Positions 37,323 to 46,601 are shown, counted from the stretch's first letter. The stretch: DNA of 64,000 bases from Microbacterium luteolum (GCF_039533965.1 NZ_BAAAUN010000002.1:62001-126000), one strand, 5' to 3'. Numbers and translations: made by a program. The notes: generated from the letters alone by a model not told the origin.

Positions 37323-38993
37323 TCAGTCGCGGGGAACGAGCAGGCGCAGTTGCACCATGGCCGAGAACCGGGCTTCCGGGTCGGTCAGATCGAGTCCGCT
37401 GATCTCCGACAGGCGACGCAGCCGGTAGCGGAACGTGTTGGGGTGCGTGTACACGCGTGCGGCGGCCACGGCCACATCGCCGAAGGCGTCGAGCCAGGCC
37501 CGCAGCGTCTCCACCAGATGCGTGCCCTTCTCCCTGTCCTGCGCCAGCAGCTGCGCGACGGGGCCGGTCGGCTGATCGCCACGGGAGCGGACGAGGTCGC
37601 CGAGTTCGACCAGGAGCGCCTCCATCTGCACGGCGGTGAAGCGGGCGACGGGCTCGCGCGACGGCGCCTGGCGGACAACGCGGAGAGCACGGTCGGCGTT
37701 GGCGCGCGATGAGGGGATTCCCGCCGCAGCATCAGCCACCGTGCCGACGCCGACGCGGATCTCACTCGTGGCGCCGAGTCGACCGAGGAAATCGGTCGCG
37801 ACGCGTGCGGCACGGCTGTCCGCATCGCTGTGCTCTGCGACGGAATCGGCATCGGCGTGCTCCGGACGGATTCCGACGACCGCGTACACGACGTTCCCGA
37901 TCACCGCCACGGCGGAGCGGAGGTACACGGCGCCCAGGTGCACGGCGAAGGCGTCGGCTATGCGCTGTCTCTCTGCCACTCCGCGGGCCCCGGTGGACTG
38001 CTCGTCGTCGACGTCCTCCGCTGCCGACAGGGCGAGCACCACGCACCGGTGATCGCTCAGGCGCAGCCGTGCCGTTGCGTCGGCTGCTCCGGGGCCGCCT
38101 TCGAGGATCGTCGCGAGCAGGTCGGCGCGCAGCCGGCGTTCGACGTCGGCACCGGCACGCAGACGCAGCATGTGGAGGGCCACGAGACCGGCGGAGTCCT
38201 TGAGCGCCCGCACGCGATCGGGCGAGAGCGGCTCCTGCACCGCGGCCCAGATCGATCCGAGAATCTCGTCGCCGGCGCGCACCGCGAGGGCGACGCGCGG
38301 GAACGAGGGGAGGCCCTCGGTGTTGAGCACCGGTCTGACGTCGATCGGGTCCTCGCTGCGGTACAACTCCTGGAAGACCCCACGCTCCTCCAGTTGGCGG
38401 GCGAACCGCTCGGGAACCTGCCGTCCGAGCACCGTCTCGATGCGCGCCGGATCAGCCTCGTGCTGGCGGCCCGAGAACGCGACGACCCGGGAGTTGCGGT
38501 CCTCGATCGTGACCGGGGCGTTCAACAGGGTGGCGATCGCGTTGGCGAGCGCGAACAGGTCGCCGGACGGCATCCCGCCCAGCGTCGTGGCCCCCTGGTC
38601 GCCGACATCGCCCTCCGCGATGAGCGAGCGCAGCATCGCGGCCAGCTGCGCCCACGATGCCCCGCGGGTGAGTGCGAGCACGGGGATGCCGGTGGCGTCG
38701 GACGCATCGCGCACCGGCTGCTCCGCCCGCACCGGCGCGCGCAGCACGAGGGCGGACGCGTGCTGGGCGGCGAGCGTCTGCAGCAGCTCGGCGATCTCGT
38801 CAGGATCGCTCAGTCCGACGCCGAGGACGAGCGCCCCGCGCATCGGCATCGCGTCATCGAGCACGTCATGGATCACGACGGTCTCGATCTCGGCCTCATC
38901 GTCGGCGGCGCCGCTCACCACCTCGAGCAGGGTGTTGCCGAGGTCTTCGATGACCCGGCCGAGGCTGGCGCGGGGCCTGGTCGTCACGGACAT
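37323..38993 (-). CDS. PucR-family transcriptional regulator
   Basis: A 556-residue regulator with an N-terminal PucR-type ligand domain (VVIHDVLDDAMPMRGALVLGVG), a central GGDEF-like CdaR region and a C-terminal HTH_30 domain (DVAVAAARVYTHPNTFRYRLRRLSEISGLDL, residues about 505-535). PucR/CdaR proteins usually activate catabolic operons when they bind the substrate. It is the last gene of the minus-strand D-peptide block. An in-frame GTG at 38999 with TAGCCT (39007-39012, minus strand) 7 bp upstream is an equally good leaderless start. A nested palindrome lies just upstream at 39038-39098. Confidence 0.9.
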   Translation of the reverse strand: MSVTTRPRASLGRVIEDLGNTLLEVVSGAADDEAEIETVVIHDVLDDAMPMRGALVLGVGLSDPDEIAELLQTLAAQHASALVLRAPVRAEQPVRDASDATGIPVLALTRGASWAQLAAMLRSLIAEGDVGDQGATTLGGMPSGDLFALANAIATLLNAPVTIEDRNSRVVAFSGRQHEADPARIETVLGRQVPERFARQLEERGVFQELYRSEDPIDVRPVLNTEGLPSFPRVALAVRAGDEILGSIWAAVQEPLSPDRVRALKDSAGLVALHMLRLRAGADVERRLRADLLATILEGGPGAADATARLRLSDHRCVVLALSAAEDVDDEQSTGARGVAERQRIADAFAVHLGAVYLRSAVAVIGNVVYAVVGIRPEHADADSVAEHSDADSRAARVATDFLGRLGATSEIRVGVGTVADAAAGIPSSRANADRALRVVRQAPSREPVARFTAVQMEALLVELGDLVRSRGDQPTGPVAQLLAQDREKGTHLVETLRAWLDAFGDVAVAAARVYTHPNTFRYRLRRLSEISGLDLTDPEARFSAMVQLRLLVPRD

Positions 38994-39037
38994 GAGCACA
39001 GGGCCCAGGCTAGAGGGCGACCGCCGGTCGCGGAGCT

Positions 39038-39098
39038 GTGGGGCACGACGAAATCGTATCGACTCTTGGTCGATCTCGACAGCATCGTCGTGCCCCAC
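39038..39098. promoter_or_regulatory. Nested palindrome between the racemase and PucR genes
   Basis: The outer arms GTGGGGCACGACGA (39038-39051) and TCGTCGTGCCCCAC (39085-39098) are perfectly complementary over 14 bp. They enclose a second palindrome, ATCGAC-TCTTG-GTCGAT (39058-39074). It lies upstream of the PucR -10 element and 17 bp after the racemase stop, so it could be a regulator-binding site, a terminator of the preceding operon, or both. Confidence 0.6.
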
Positions 39099-39115
39099 GG
39101 AAGCTCAGTCCCCGC

Positions 39116-40222
39116 TCAGAAGGTGATCCACTCGGTGCGCACCGTCACGGCATCCAGCGCATCGGCGTCGGGTGTGACGCCGATCCCCGGACCAGTGGGG
39201 ACGGTGAGGGTGCCGTCCTCCACGACGAACGGCTCGGTGATGTCGCGAGAGTAATACCGGCCGGAACCCGAGGTGTCGCCGGGAAGCGTGAAGCCCGGCA
39301 GCGCCGCGAGGGCGACGTTCGCCGCGCGACCGATCCCGGTCTCCAGCATCCCGCCGCACCACACCGGGATGTCGTTGGCCACGCACACGTCGTGGATACG
39401 ACGCGCCTCGAGGTACCCGCCGACCCGTCCCGGCTTGATGTTGACGATCGAGCACGCGCCGAGCGCGATCGCATCCGCCGCCGCGCGGGCCGACACGATC
39501 GACTCGTCGAGGCACACCGGGGTCGTGATGGCCTTGGCGAGCTGCGCGTGGCCGAGCAGATCCTCCTCGTCGAGCGGCTGCTCGATCAGGAGCAGATCGA
39601 ACGGGTCGAGCTTGGCGAGGTGCCGGGCGTCACCGCGGTGGTACGCGGTGTTCGCATCGACCTGCAGCAGCACGTCGTCGCCGAAGCGCTCGCGCACAGC
39701 GCGCACGGGCTCGATGTCCCATCCCGGCTCGATCTTCAGCTTGATGCGCACGTAGCCCTCGTCGAGGTAGCCGCCGACCGCATCGAGCAGCTCGGGAATC
39801 GAGTCCATGATGCCGACCGAGACGCCGCAGTCGACCCGGTCGCGCACGGCGCCGAGCTCGCGCGAGAGCGGCACACCCGTGGCCCGCAGCTCGGCGTCGA
39901 GAATCGCCAGCTCGACGGCGGCCTTCGACATGCGATGCCCCTTGAACTTCGCGAGCGCAGGAGCGACGCCGCCGGCATCCAGGTCCTTCACCTGCGCGAG
40001 CGCCGGCAGCAGAAAGCGGGTGATGACGTCGACGCTCGCCTCGACGTACTCGGAGGAGTACAGCGGGTCGTTCATCGCCACGCCCTCGCCCCATCCCTCC
40101 GCCTCATCGGTGACGGCGCGCACGATCAGCGCCTCGCGCACGGTCTGCACCCCGAACGACGTCCGGAACGGCGACACCAGCGGCATCTCGATCACGCGCA
40201 GCTCGAATCCGGTGAGCTTCAT
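39116..40222 (-). CDS. N-succinyl/N-acylamino acid racemase (o-succinylbenzoate synthase-like, enolase superfamily)
   Basis: A 368-residue enolase-superfamily protein of the NSAR/OSBS group. The catalytic lysine pair is in VRIKLKIEPGWD near residue 163. Metal ligands are in LLQVDANTAY (about 190), LLIEQPL (about 215) and CLDESI (about 240), and the second catalytic Lys is in NIKPGRVGGY (about 264). The sequence closely follows Amycolatopsis N-acylamino acid racemase as I remember it. No menaquinone genes are nearby; a GNAT and an M20 hydrolase follow the known D- to L-amino acid pathway, so racemase function is favoured over OSBS. It overlaps the GNAT gene by 4 bp. Confidence 0.9.
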   Translation of the reverse strand: MKLTGFELRVIEMPLVSPFRTSFGVQTVREALIVRAVTDEAEGWGEGVAMNDPLYSSEYVEASVDVITRFLLPALAQVKDLDAGGVAPALAKFKGHRMSKAAVELAILDAELRATGVPLSRELGAVRDRVDCGVSVGIMDSIPELLDAVGGYLDEGYVRIKLKIEPGWDIEPVRAVRERFGDDVLLQVDANTAYHRGDARHLAKLDPFDLLLIEQPLDEEDLLGHAQLAKAITTPVCLDESIVSARAAADAIALGACSIVNIKPGRVGGYLEARRIHDVCVANDIPVWCGGMLETGIGRAANVALAALPGFTLPGDTSGSGRYYSRDITEPFVVEDGTLTVPTGPGIGVTPDADALDAVTVRTEWITF

Positions 40223-41094
40223 CCCTGTTCTCCTCTGTCGATGGTGTAGGCGCCGGAGCGGTCGAACGAGAGCACACGTCCTTGACCCTCCAGCGATGAT
40301 CCGAGCGTCTCGCGAAGGGCGAGACGCCACGCGCTCGCACGGGCGGGCTCTGTGAGGCGCAACGACTCGATGTCGCGCGGCAGCGCCACGCGTACGATTC
40401 GGGCGTCCGTGCTGTGCCGCAGCGGTCCGAGGTCTTCGCCGACGCTGAGCAGCGGCTCGGAGGCCGTCGGCTCGTCCGCGACGCCGATCGGATCTCCGTG
40501 GCAGGCAGCGACGACCCGAGGGTCGCGGACGTACCAGGTGACCAGCATCCGGTCGGTGTCGTCCGCGCCGTTGAGCGCGTCGGCCATCTGTCCGTAGAAG
40601 TTGCGGTGGTACGACGTCGGCGTGGCCGCGAGCTTGACGAGGTTGAAGTGCGCGTTCCGGCTGATGAGCGGATCGAACGTCCAGGAGATCTCGTCGAGTC
40701 CCTCCTCGAGAGCCCAGGCGCGCTGGTGCACCTTCAGGGCGAAGCCGACGCTGCGCCCCCGCATCCGTTGCGAGACACCGGCGATGTGGCTGTGCAGCGC
40801 GCGCTGGTCGGGCGCTGCGAAGAATCCGAAGCAGGCACCGACCAGCTCGCCGTTCTCGAAGGCGCCGCCCACGTAGCTCCCCGCCTTGGAGAGCGCGCGC
40901 AGCGTCTCGACGTTCACGGGAGAGGATTCGCCCTGCTTGGTCCAGATGCTCTGGAACAGCTCGGCGACCCGGGCGAAGTCGCCCACCTCCGAGAGCAGGC
41001 GGATCTCCACCCCCGCTCTCGCCGCGGCCGCAGTCGCCGCATCGGCCGCCTCCTCGGGCGAGGCGCTGTACGCCGCGGCATCCGTCATGCTCAT
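40219..41094 (-). CDS. GNAT-family acyltransferase (putative D-amino acid N-succinyltransferase)
   Basis: A 291-residue protein of the predicted GNAT acetyltransferase group often coded beside N-acylamino acid racemases. It has the acyl-CoA-binding stretch RMRGRSVGFALKVHQRAWALEEGLDEISWTFDPL (residues about 110-145) with Arg/Gly-rich loop, and NAHFNLVKLAATPTSYHRNFYG afterwards. In the Geobacillus kaustophilus pathway the homologous enzyme succinylates D-amino acids. Assigning that role here is inference from context. Start ATG 41094; ATG 41088 is an alternative. ATGA overlaps on both sides. Confidence 0.8.
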   Translation of the reverse strand: MSMTDAAAYSASPEEAADAATAAAARAGVEIRLLSEVGDFARVAELFQSIWTKQGESSPVNVETLRALSKAGSYVGGAFENGELVGACFGFFAAPDQRALHSHIAGVSQRMRGRSVGFALKVHQRAWALEEGLDEISWTFDPLISRNAHFNLVKLAATPTSYHRNFYGQMADALNGADDTDRMLVTWYVRDPRVVAACHGDPIGVADEPTASEPLLSVGEDLGPLRHSTDARIVRVALPRDIESLRLTEPARASAWRLALRETLGSSLEGQGRVLSFDRSGAYTIDRGEQG

Positions 41095-42206
41095 GCCCTT
41101 CCTCCAGCCAATGCCAGGGAGATCAGTTCCTGCAGCAGCAGGGTGCGCTCGGGGATCATCGCGACCACCACGTGTTCGTCGTCGGCGTGCGCGCCGCCGC
41201 CGACAGCGCCCAGACCGTCGAGGGTCGGCACCCCGAGCGCGGCGGTGAAGTTGCCGTCGGAGGCTCCGCCCACCGCGACGCCCTGGAGCGGAGGGAGGTC
41301 TCTGCGTTCGGTGATCGCGACGGCCTGCGCGAACAGGCGCGCCGAGGATTCCCGCTCCAGCGGGCGGCGATTCGCACCGCCCTCCACGCGCACGGAGGCG
41401 CCCGGAAGTGTGGCCGGGATCGCGCGGAGAGCCGCATCCACCCTGTCCTGCTCCGCTCCCGTGCGCACACGGACGTCGACCGCGAACTCCGCCGCCGCCG
41501 GCACCGTGTTCGTGGTGCTGCCGGCGCGCACGAGCGTGGGGGTGACACTGGTTCCGGCTTCCGGGTCGCCGAGCAGGGCGATCGCGAGCAGCAGGTGTGC
41601 GGCCTCGACGGCGGCGTTGATGCCGCGTTCCGGTTCCAGTCCGGCATGGGCCGCACGGCCGGTGACGTGCACGCGGTAGAGCGAGACGCCCTTGCGCGCG
41701 ATCTTCACGGCGCCGCCGTCGGCCGAGGCCTCGAGCACGAACACTGCCGCACAGCCGATCGCCTCCTGCTCGATCAGCTGGCGGGAGCTCGGCGAGCCGA
41801 GCTCCTCGTCGCCCGTGATCAGGATGCTCACGCCGGTTCGGTCCGGCAGCGCGGCGACGGCGTGCAGTGCCATCACGACGCCGGTCTTCATGTCGAAGCA
41901 GCCGGGACCTCGGAGCACCCCGTCGTCGATGCGGAACGGGAGACTCTGCAGGGAGCCGAGCGGCCAGACCGTGTCGTGATGGCCGAGGACCAGCACCTGC
42001 GGTGTGCCGAACCGCCAGCGCAGGTGGGTGCGGCCGTCGATGATGATGCGCTCGGGGGCGGCACCCAGCAGCCTTTCGCCGAGGGCGGCGACGACCTCTG
42101 CGCTGCGGGCGACCGCGTCCAGGTCATCGGACGGTGACTCGCAGGTGACGAGGGTCTCGATGTCGGCGACGATCAGGTCGAGGTCGACGTCCGCCTGCAC
42201 GGTCAT
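41091..42206 (-). CDS. M20-family metallohydrolase (putative N-succinyl-L-amino acid desuccinylase)
   Basis: A 371-residue M20 dizinc peptidase/deacylase. LVLGHHDTVWPLG (first metal His and catalytic Asp, about residue 72), GCFDMKTGVVMAL (bridging Asp, about 99) and ITGDEELGSPSS (general-base Glu and metal Glu, about 130) are all intact. The ArgE/DapE/CPG2 branch removes acyl or amino acid groups from carboxylates. Next to racemase and GNAT it most likely hydrolyses the N-acyl-L-amino acid product. An in-frame GTG at 42209 is an alternative start. Confidence 0.85.
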   Translation of the reverse strand: MTVQADVDLDLIVADIETLVTCESPSDDLDAVARSAEVVAALGERLLGAAPERIIIDGRTHLRWRFGTPQVLVLGHHDTVWPLGSLQSLPFRIDDGVLRGPGCFDMKTGVVMALHAVAALPDRTGVSILITGDEELGSPSSRQLIEQEAIGCAAVFVLEASADGGAVKIARKGVSLYRVHVTGRAAHAGLEPERGINAAVEAAHLLLAIALLGDPEAGTSVTPTLVRAGSTTNTVPAAAEFAVDVRVRTGAEQDRVDAALRAIPATLPGASVRVEGGANRRPLERESSARLFAQAVAITERRDLPPLQGVAVGGASDGNFTAALGVPTLDGLGAVGGGAHADDEHVVVAMIPERTLLLQELISLALAGGRA

Positions 42207-45200
42207 CACGACACCTTCGGCGCCGCGCGGACGCCGTGGTGCAGATAGCGCTCGCCGGTGGGCAGGGAGTAGAAGACCACGGCATGCCAGGCCTGTTCGC
42301 CCTCACTGCGCATCACGAATTCGCCCGGTCGGACCGGCACCAGCGGATGCTCCTGAATCGGATCGGGGAGGAGGGCTGCCAGCGGTCCGTTGATGGTGGT
42401 GCGCATGCGCAGGCCGCCTTCCTCGGCGAAGATCTCGGTGCGGACACCCGCCCGGTCGTAGACGCCCTCGAACTCGGAGAAATCGTCGGCGAACGGCTGC
42501 GCCGGCGGCACGAGCCCCGCGGGGAGTCGCACATCGGCGATCTCAGCGAAGATCTCGCCGAAGAGAGCGTCGTACAGGTCACGGGTGTTTCCGCCGTTCG
42601 CGAGCAGAGTGACGGCGACCTCCTCGTCGAGCAGGATGCGCAGGAACGACGACTGCCCGATCGTGTTGCCGTCGTGACCGACGAGCTTGCGTCCATCCCA
42701 GTCGAACAGGATCCAGCCGACGCCCCAGGCGTCACCGAGCGAATACGGGTCGGGCATGTCGACCTCGCGCTGCTGCATGCGCTTCACGCTCGCTTCCGAG
42801 AGCACCCTGGTGCCGTCCGCGGCGAGTCCGCCGGTGAGGTGCATCCGGGCGAACGCGAGCACGTCGGCCGTCGTGGAGTTGATGAGACCCGCGGGGCCCA
42901 TGGACCGGGGCAGCATCCAGGCCGGCGCGAGCTCCGGGCCGTCGTCGCCGACCACGGTGTGGCCGCTCGCCGCACGGAACATGATGGCCTCCTCCGGCAG
43001 CGTGGAGGAGTGGGTGAGTCCGAGCGGCGTGAACAGCAGATCGCGCATGGCCTGATCCCAGGTCGTTCCGGTGACCTTCTCGATCACGCGCCCGGCCAGG
43101 GAGAAGCCGGAGTTGCAGTACGACATGGTCGCACCGAGCGGGTGGTTCTGCGCGACCCCCGCCAGTAGCGAGACGTACTTCTCGAGTGTGTCGTCGCCGC
43201 GGCCGGTGTCGGTGAAGACGTCGCCGTCGATCCCACTCGTGTGATTCAGAAGGTGACGCAGCGTCACGGTCCGGGTGATCTCCGGGTCGGAGGACGAGAA
43301 CTCCGGCACGTACGAGGCGACCGGAGCATCGAGATCGAGGATCCCCTGATCGACGAGCCGCATGATCGCGGTGGTGGTCCACACCTTGCCCATCGAGCCG
43401 ATCTGGAACACGGAGTCGTCGGTGGTCTCGATGCCGGTGCGGACGTTCAGTATGCCGTGATGGGCATACACCGGCTCCTCGCCGAGGCGGAGGATGCCGA
43501 GGGTGGCGCCGGGAACCTTGTGCTCCGCGGCCAGGGCGCTCAGCCGCTGCTGCCAGTGCCGGGCGTCGAGGGGTGCCCGCACCGGCTTGCCTGCGGGCGG
43601 TGCGTACTGCTCGACCCAGTCGATCACGCGCTGCGAGAAGTCGGCTCGATGCGAGGGAGCGCCGGAGAGCGGGAACAGGTGCGAGCCACCGGGGTAGAGC
43701 ACGAGCCGTGTGGGCACGTCGCGCTCGCGCAGAGCCGTGAACCACTGCTCGGCCTGACCCACCGGGCACCGGTCGTCGGCGGCGCCGTGCAGGATCAGAG
43801 TGGGCGTCGTGACCTGGTCGACCTGCGTGAACGGCGACTGCGCCGACAGGTGCTCCGCGTCGCGCCAGGGCAGCCCCCCGTTCTCCTTCGAGGAGATGAA
43901 ATGACCGAAGTCCGAGGTCCCGCCCACCGAGAGCAGGTCGGTCACGACACCGCCGGCCACGGCGGCGGCGAAGCGATCGTCGCGCGAGGTGAGGTAGCAG
44001 GTCATGAAGCCGCCGTAGCTGTAGCCGGTGACGGCGAGGCGCGCGGGATCGGCGATGCCCTCGGCGACGAGCGCGTCGATCGGCTCGAGGAAGTCGTTCG
44101 CGTCGTTGACGCCCCAGCCGCCGGAGACCGCGGAGAAGAACGCGTCGCCGTATCCGTCGCTGCCCCGGGGGTTGAGGGTGAGGATCGCCCAGCCGCGGCG
44201 GGCAAGCACCTGGTGGTACGGGTGGATGAGGTCGGCTGCGCCGTTCCAGGAGTTGTGCGGACCGCCGTGCACGTCGAGCAGCAGCGGGAGGGGTCCGGTG
44301 GCGTCGGGGTCGCGACGCAGCCACCCCGTGACGACCGTGCCGTCGGAGATCGTGAAGCGGCGCTCTTCGGAGGGGACGAGCTCGAACGCCGGGGCGCCGT
44401 ACTCGGTGAGGACCCTGGTCGTGCCGTTCGCGACATCGAGGAGGGCGATGTCGCCGAAGGACTCCGGCGTCGCCCGCACGATCGCGGCGGACGCCCCGGA
44501 GACCGACAGTCCGGAGACGTTCGCGGTGCCGTCGACGAGCGGTGTGGCAGCGGAGCCGTCCGCAGCGACCCGGTACACGTGCGAGTAGCCGTTGTCGCGC
44601 AGGCAGAACACGAGGTCGCCGTCGGCCGTGAACTGCGGCATCCCGCCGGGGTACCCGGGGCCGCCCGGCATCACGTTGCGGTCGAGGCTTCCCGTGATGT
44701 TCTGCGGCTCGCCGCCGTCGACCGGGAACAGCAGCAGATCCGCGTTCCCGACCTCGGTGTCGGTGCGACCGGCGGCGACGACATGGCGGCCGTCCGGAGT
44801 CCACCCCACCGCGGTCGCCTGCACGTCGGCGGCGCTGATCTGCACGGCGGCGCGGCGCGGGTCGGTCGAGGAGCGCACGAACACCGGGATCCGCATGGTC
44901 AGGTCTGCGTCGTCGTCCACGCTCGAGGAGTAGGCGAGGAGCGTGCCGTCGGGCGACCAGAACGGGTCGGAGGCGTGCGAGTGGCCGGCGGTGAGCACGG
45001 TGACCTTTCCGGAGGCGACGTCGACCACGTGCAGCTGCTGGACGAGCGTTCCGAGGTTGCCCGCGCCGTCGGCCTTGTAGCCGAGTCGGTCGGTCGCCGC
45101 CGGTGCCGAGCGCCGGGCGAGGATGGTCTTGGCGTCTTCTCCGGGGAGCGCTGCGCCGTCGACCGGCGCCGTGAAGGCGATGCGTGCGCCGTCGGGGCTC

Positions 45201-45538
45201 CACGCCGGGGCTCCGGCACCGAGAGGGAGGGTCGTGAGGCCGCGTGCCTCGCCGCCGGCGGCGGGCAGCACCCAGATCTGCGCGGGACCGTCCTGGGCCC
45301 GGAGGAACGCCAGCTGCGAGCCGTCGGGGCTCCACACCGGCGTCGAGTCGGCGGTCGAGTGAGTGAGCGGAGCGGGCTCTCCGCCGGTGGCGGGCACTTG
45401 CCACAGGCCCCTCGTGTCCCGGTCGCCGTCGCGGTCGGTCGTCCGCAGCACGAAGGCGATACGGGTGCCGTCCGGAGACAGCGCCGGCTGCTCGGGCGTG
45501 CGGACGGAGAGCAGATCGTCGACGGTGAGGCGGTTCAT
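42206..45538 (-). CDS. Fused S9 prolyl-oligopeptidase and S12 serine hydrolase
   Basis: A 1110-residue two-enzyme fusion. Residues 1-640 form an S9C-type acylaminoacyl peptidase: a beta-propeller rich in WSPDG repeats, then an alpha/beta hydrolase with nucleophile GYSYGGFMT (about 506), Asp in GAADDRCPVGQ and His in GGSHLFPLSG. Residues 650-1110 form an S12 (class C beta-lactamase/D-aminopeptidase) domain with SMGK (about 714), YCNSG and HDGNTIGQ (about 954). There is no signal peptide, so it acts on imported peptides. One chain could attack both L- and D-terminal peptides. No frameshift is needed, and all catalytic motifs are present. Confidence 0.88.
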   Translation of the reverse strand: MNRLTVDDLLSVRTPEQPALSPDGTRIAFVLRTTDRDGDRDTRGLWQVPATGGEPAPLTHSTADSTPVWSPDGSQLAFLRAQDGPAQIWVLPAAGGEARGLTTLPLGAGAPAWSPDGARIAFTAPVDGAALPGEDAKTILARRSAPAATDRLGYKADGAGNLGTLVQQLHVVDVASGKVTVLTAGHSHASDPFWSPDGTLLAYSSSVDDDADLTMRIPVFVRSSTDPRRAAVQISAADVQATAVGWTPDGRHVVAAGRTDTEVGNADLLLFPVDGGEPQNITGSLDRNVMPGGPGYPGGMPQFTADGDLVFCLRDNGYSHVYRVAADGSAATPLVDGTANVSGLSVSGASAAIVRATPESFGDIALLDVANGTTRVLTEYGAPAFELVPSEERRFTISDGTVVTGWLRRDPDATGPLPLLLDVHGGPHNSWNGAADLIHPYHQVLARRGWAILTLNPRGSDGYGDAFFSAVSGGWGVNDANDFLEPIDALVAEGIADPARLAVTGYSYGGFMTCYLTSRDDRFAAAVAGGVVTDLLSVGGTSDFGHFISSKENGGLPWRDAEHLSAQSPFTQVDQVTTPTLILHGAADDRCPVGQAEQWFTALRERDVPTRLVLYPGGSHLFPLSGAPSHRADFSQRVIDWVEQYAPPAGKPVRAPLDARHWQQRLSALAAEHKVPGATLGILRLGEEPVYAHHGILNVRTGIETTDDSVFQIGSMGKVWTTTAIMRLVDQGILDLDAPVASYVPEFSSSDPEITRTVTLRHLLNHTSGIDGDVFTDTGRGDDTLEKYVSLLAGVAQNHPLGATMSYCNSGFSLAGRVIEKVTGTTWDQAMRDLLFTPLGLTHSSTLPEEAIMFRAASGHTVVGDDGPELAPAWMLPRSMGPAGLINSTTADVLAFARMHLTGGLAADGTRVLSEASVKRMQQREVDMPDPYSLGDAWGVGWILFDWDGRKLVGHDGNTIGQSSFLRILLDEEVAVTLLANGGNTRDLYDALFGEIFAEIADVRLPAGLVPPAQPFADDFSEFEGVYDRAGVRTEIFAEEGGLRMRTTINGPLAALLPDPIQEHPLVPVRPGEFVMRSEGEQAWHAVVFYSLPTGERYLHHGVRAAPKVS

Positions 45539-45557
45539 GAGAGCTCCAATCGGATGG

Positions 45558-46601
45558 TCAGTTCACTGTGTCCGCTGAGAGCGGGGAAGGTGTTGTGTCA
45601 GGGGCCGAAACCAGGGGGATGCTTTGGGAGGTGGGCACAGTTCCGAGTGCGGCGTCCGCATGCGTCCCGGCGAAGTGGCAGGCCGCGCCCGCTGGGCCGG
45701 ACGGCAGCGGAGGTGCCGCGATGACGCAGATCTGACGGTCGGGTCGCGCTGCGGGACCGATCGGACACCGCGGGTGGAAACGGCAGCCACTGGGAGGGGC
45801 GTGCGGGTCGGCGGGTTCCACATCGACGGGTGCGAGTGGGTCGACCGCCAGCAGATTCCCGTGCCGGGTGGGCGCCGCCTGGAGCAGATCGCGCGTGTAC
45901 GGGTGCTGCGGGTCGGCGAGCACCTGCTCGGTGGGCCCGAACTCGACGATCCGTCCGAGGTACATCACAGCGATGTGGTCGCTCAGGTAGCGCACGACCG
46001 ACAGGTTGTGCGAGATGAAGAGCATCGTCAGGTCGAGCTCTTCGCGGAGCTCGCGCACCAGATTGAGCACCGAGCCCTGCACCGAGACGTCGAGCGCCGA
46101 GGTGATCTCGTCGGCGACCACGACCTCCGGCCGGGCGGCGAGAGCTCTGGCAAGGGCGATGCGCTGGCGCTGCCCGCCGGAGAGCGCGGCCGGGAGCGAC
46201 TGAGCGCGGTCGGCGTCGAGGCTCACGAGGTCGAGCAGCCGCGCGACCTCGGCACGACGGGCCCTGCTTCCGCGAATGTCGCGGGGGAGGGCCTCGGCGA
46301 TCGATTCACCGATCGTCATTCGGGGATCGAGCGAGGAGAACGGATCCTGGAACACCATCTGCACGGGGCGGCGGCGACGGAAGCTGCGCACGTCCACCCC
46401 GTCCAGCGTGATGGCGCCTTCGCTGATCGGCGCGAGGCCGATCGCCGCCCGAGCGAGTGTCGACTTGCCTGAGCCGGACTCGCCGACGAGTCCGACCACT
46501 GACCCGGAGGGAACGGTCAGGGACACATCGTCGACGGCCGTGAGGCCGGAGCGGTGCGAGCCGTAGCGGACGCTGACCTGATCGAAACGCAGCTCGCTCA
46601 T
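45558..46601 (-). CDS. Peptide ABC transporter ATP-binding protein (DppF-type)
   Basis: A 347-residue ATPase. Walker A GLVGESGSGKST (about 40), signature LSGGQRQRIALARALA (about 148) and Walker B VVVADEITSALD are present. The C-terminal oligopeptide-type extension has cysteines in SGCRFHPRCPIGPAARPDRQIC and ACHF. This marks a peptide transporter, in contrast to the carbohydrate ATPase at 25.5-27.2 kb. ATG 46601 overlaps the upstream fusion gene by 4 bp. Confidence 0.93.
   Translation of the reverse strand: MSELRFDQVSVRYGSHRSGLTAVDDVSLTVPSGSVVGLVGESGSGKSTLARAAIGLAPISEGAITLDGVDVRSFRRRRPVQMVFQDPFSSLDPRMTIGESIAEALPRDIRGSRARRAEVARLLDLVSLDADRAQSLPAALSGGQRQRIALARALAARPEVVVADEITSALDVSVQGSVLNLVRELREELDLTMLFISHNLSVVRYLSDHIAVMYLGRIVEFGPTEQVLADPQHPYTRDLLQAAPTRHGNLLAVDPLAPVDVEPADPHAPPSGCRFHPRCPIGPAARPDRQICVIAAPPLPSGPAGAACHFAGTHADAALGTVPTSQSIPLVSAPDTTPSPLSADTVN

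Noticed and set aside
39116..40222. Menaquinone o-succinylbenzoate synthase (MenC) or dipeptide epimerase
   Set aside because: No men genes are adjacent, and the sequence follows the NSAR group with GNAT and M20 partners. The motif spacing around the KxK and VDANTAY regions fits NSAR/OSBS better than L-Ala-D/L-Glu epimerases.
43241..45724. An 827-codon plus-strand frame opposite the S9-S12 fusion
   Set aside because: Shadow frame: the minus strand has all catalytic motifs of two enzymes, while this one has none.
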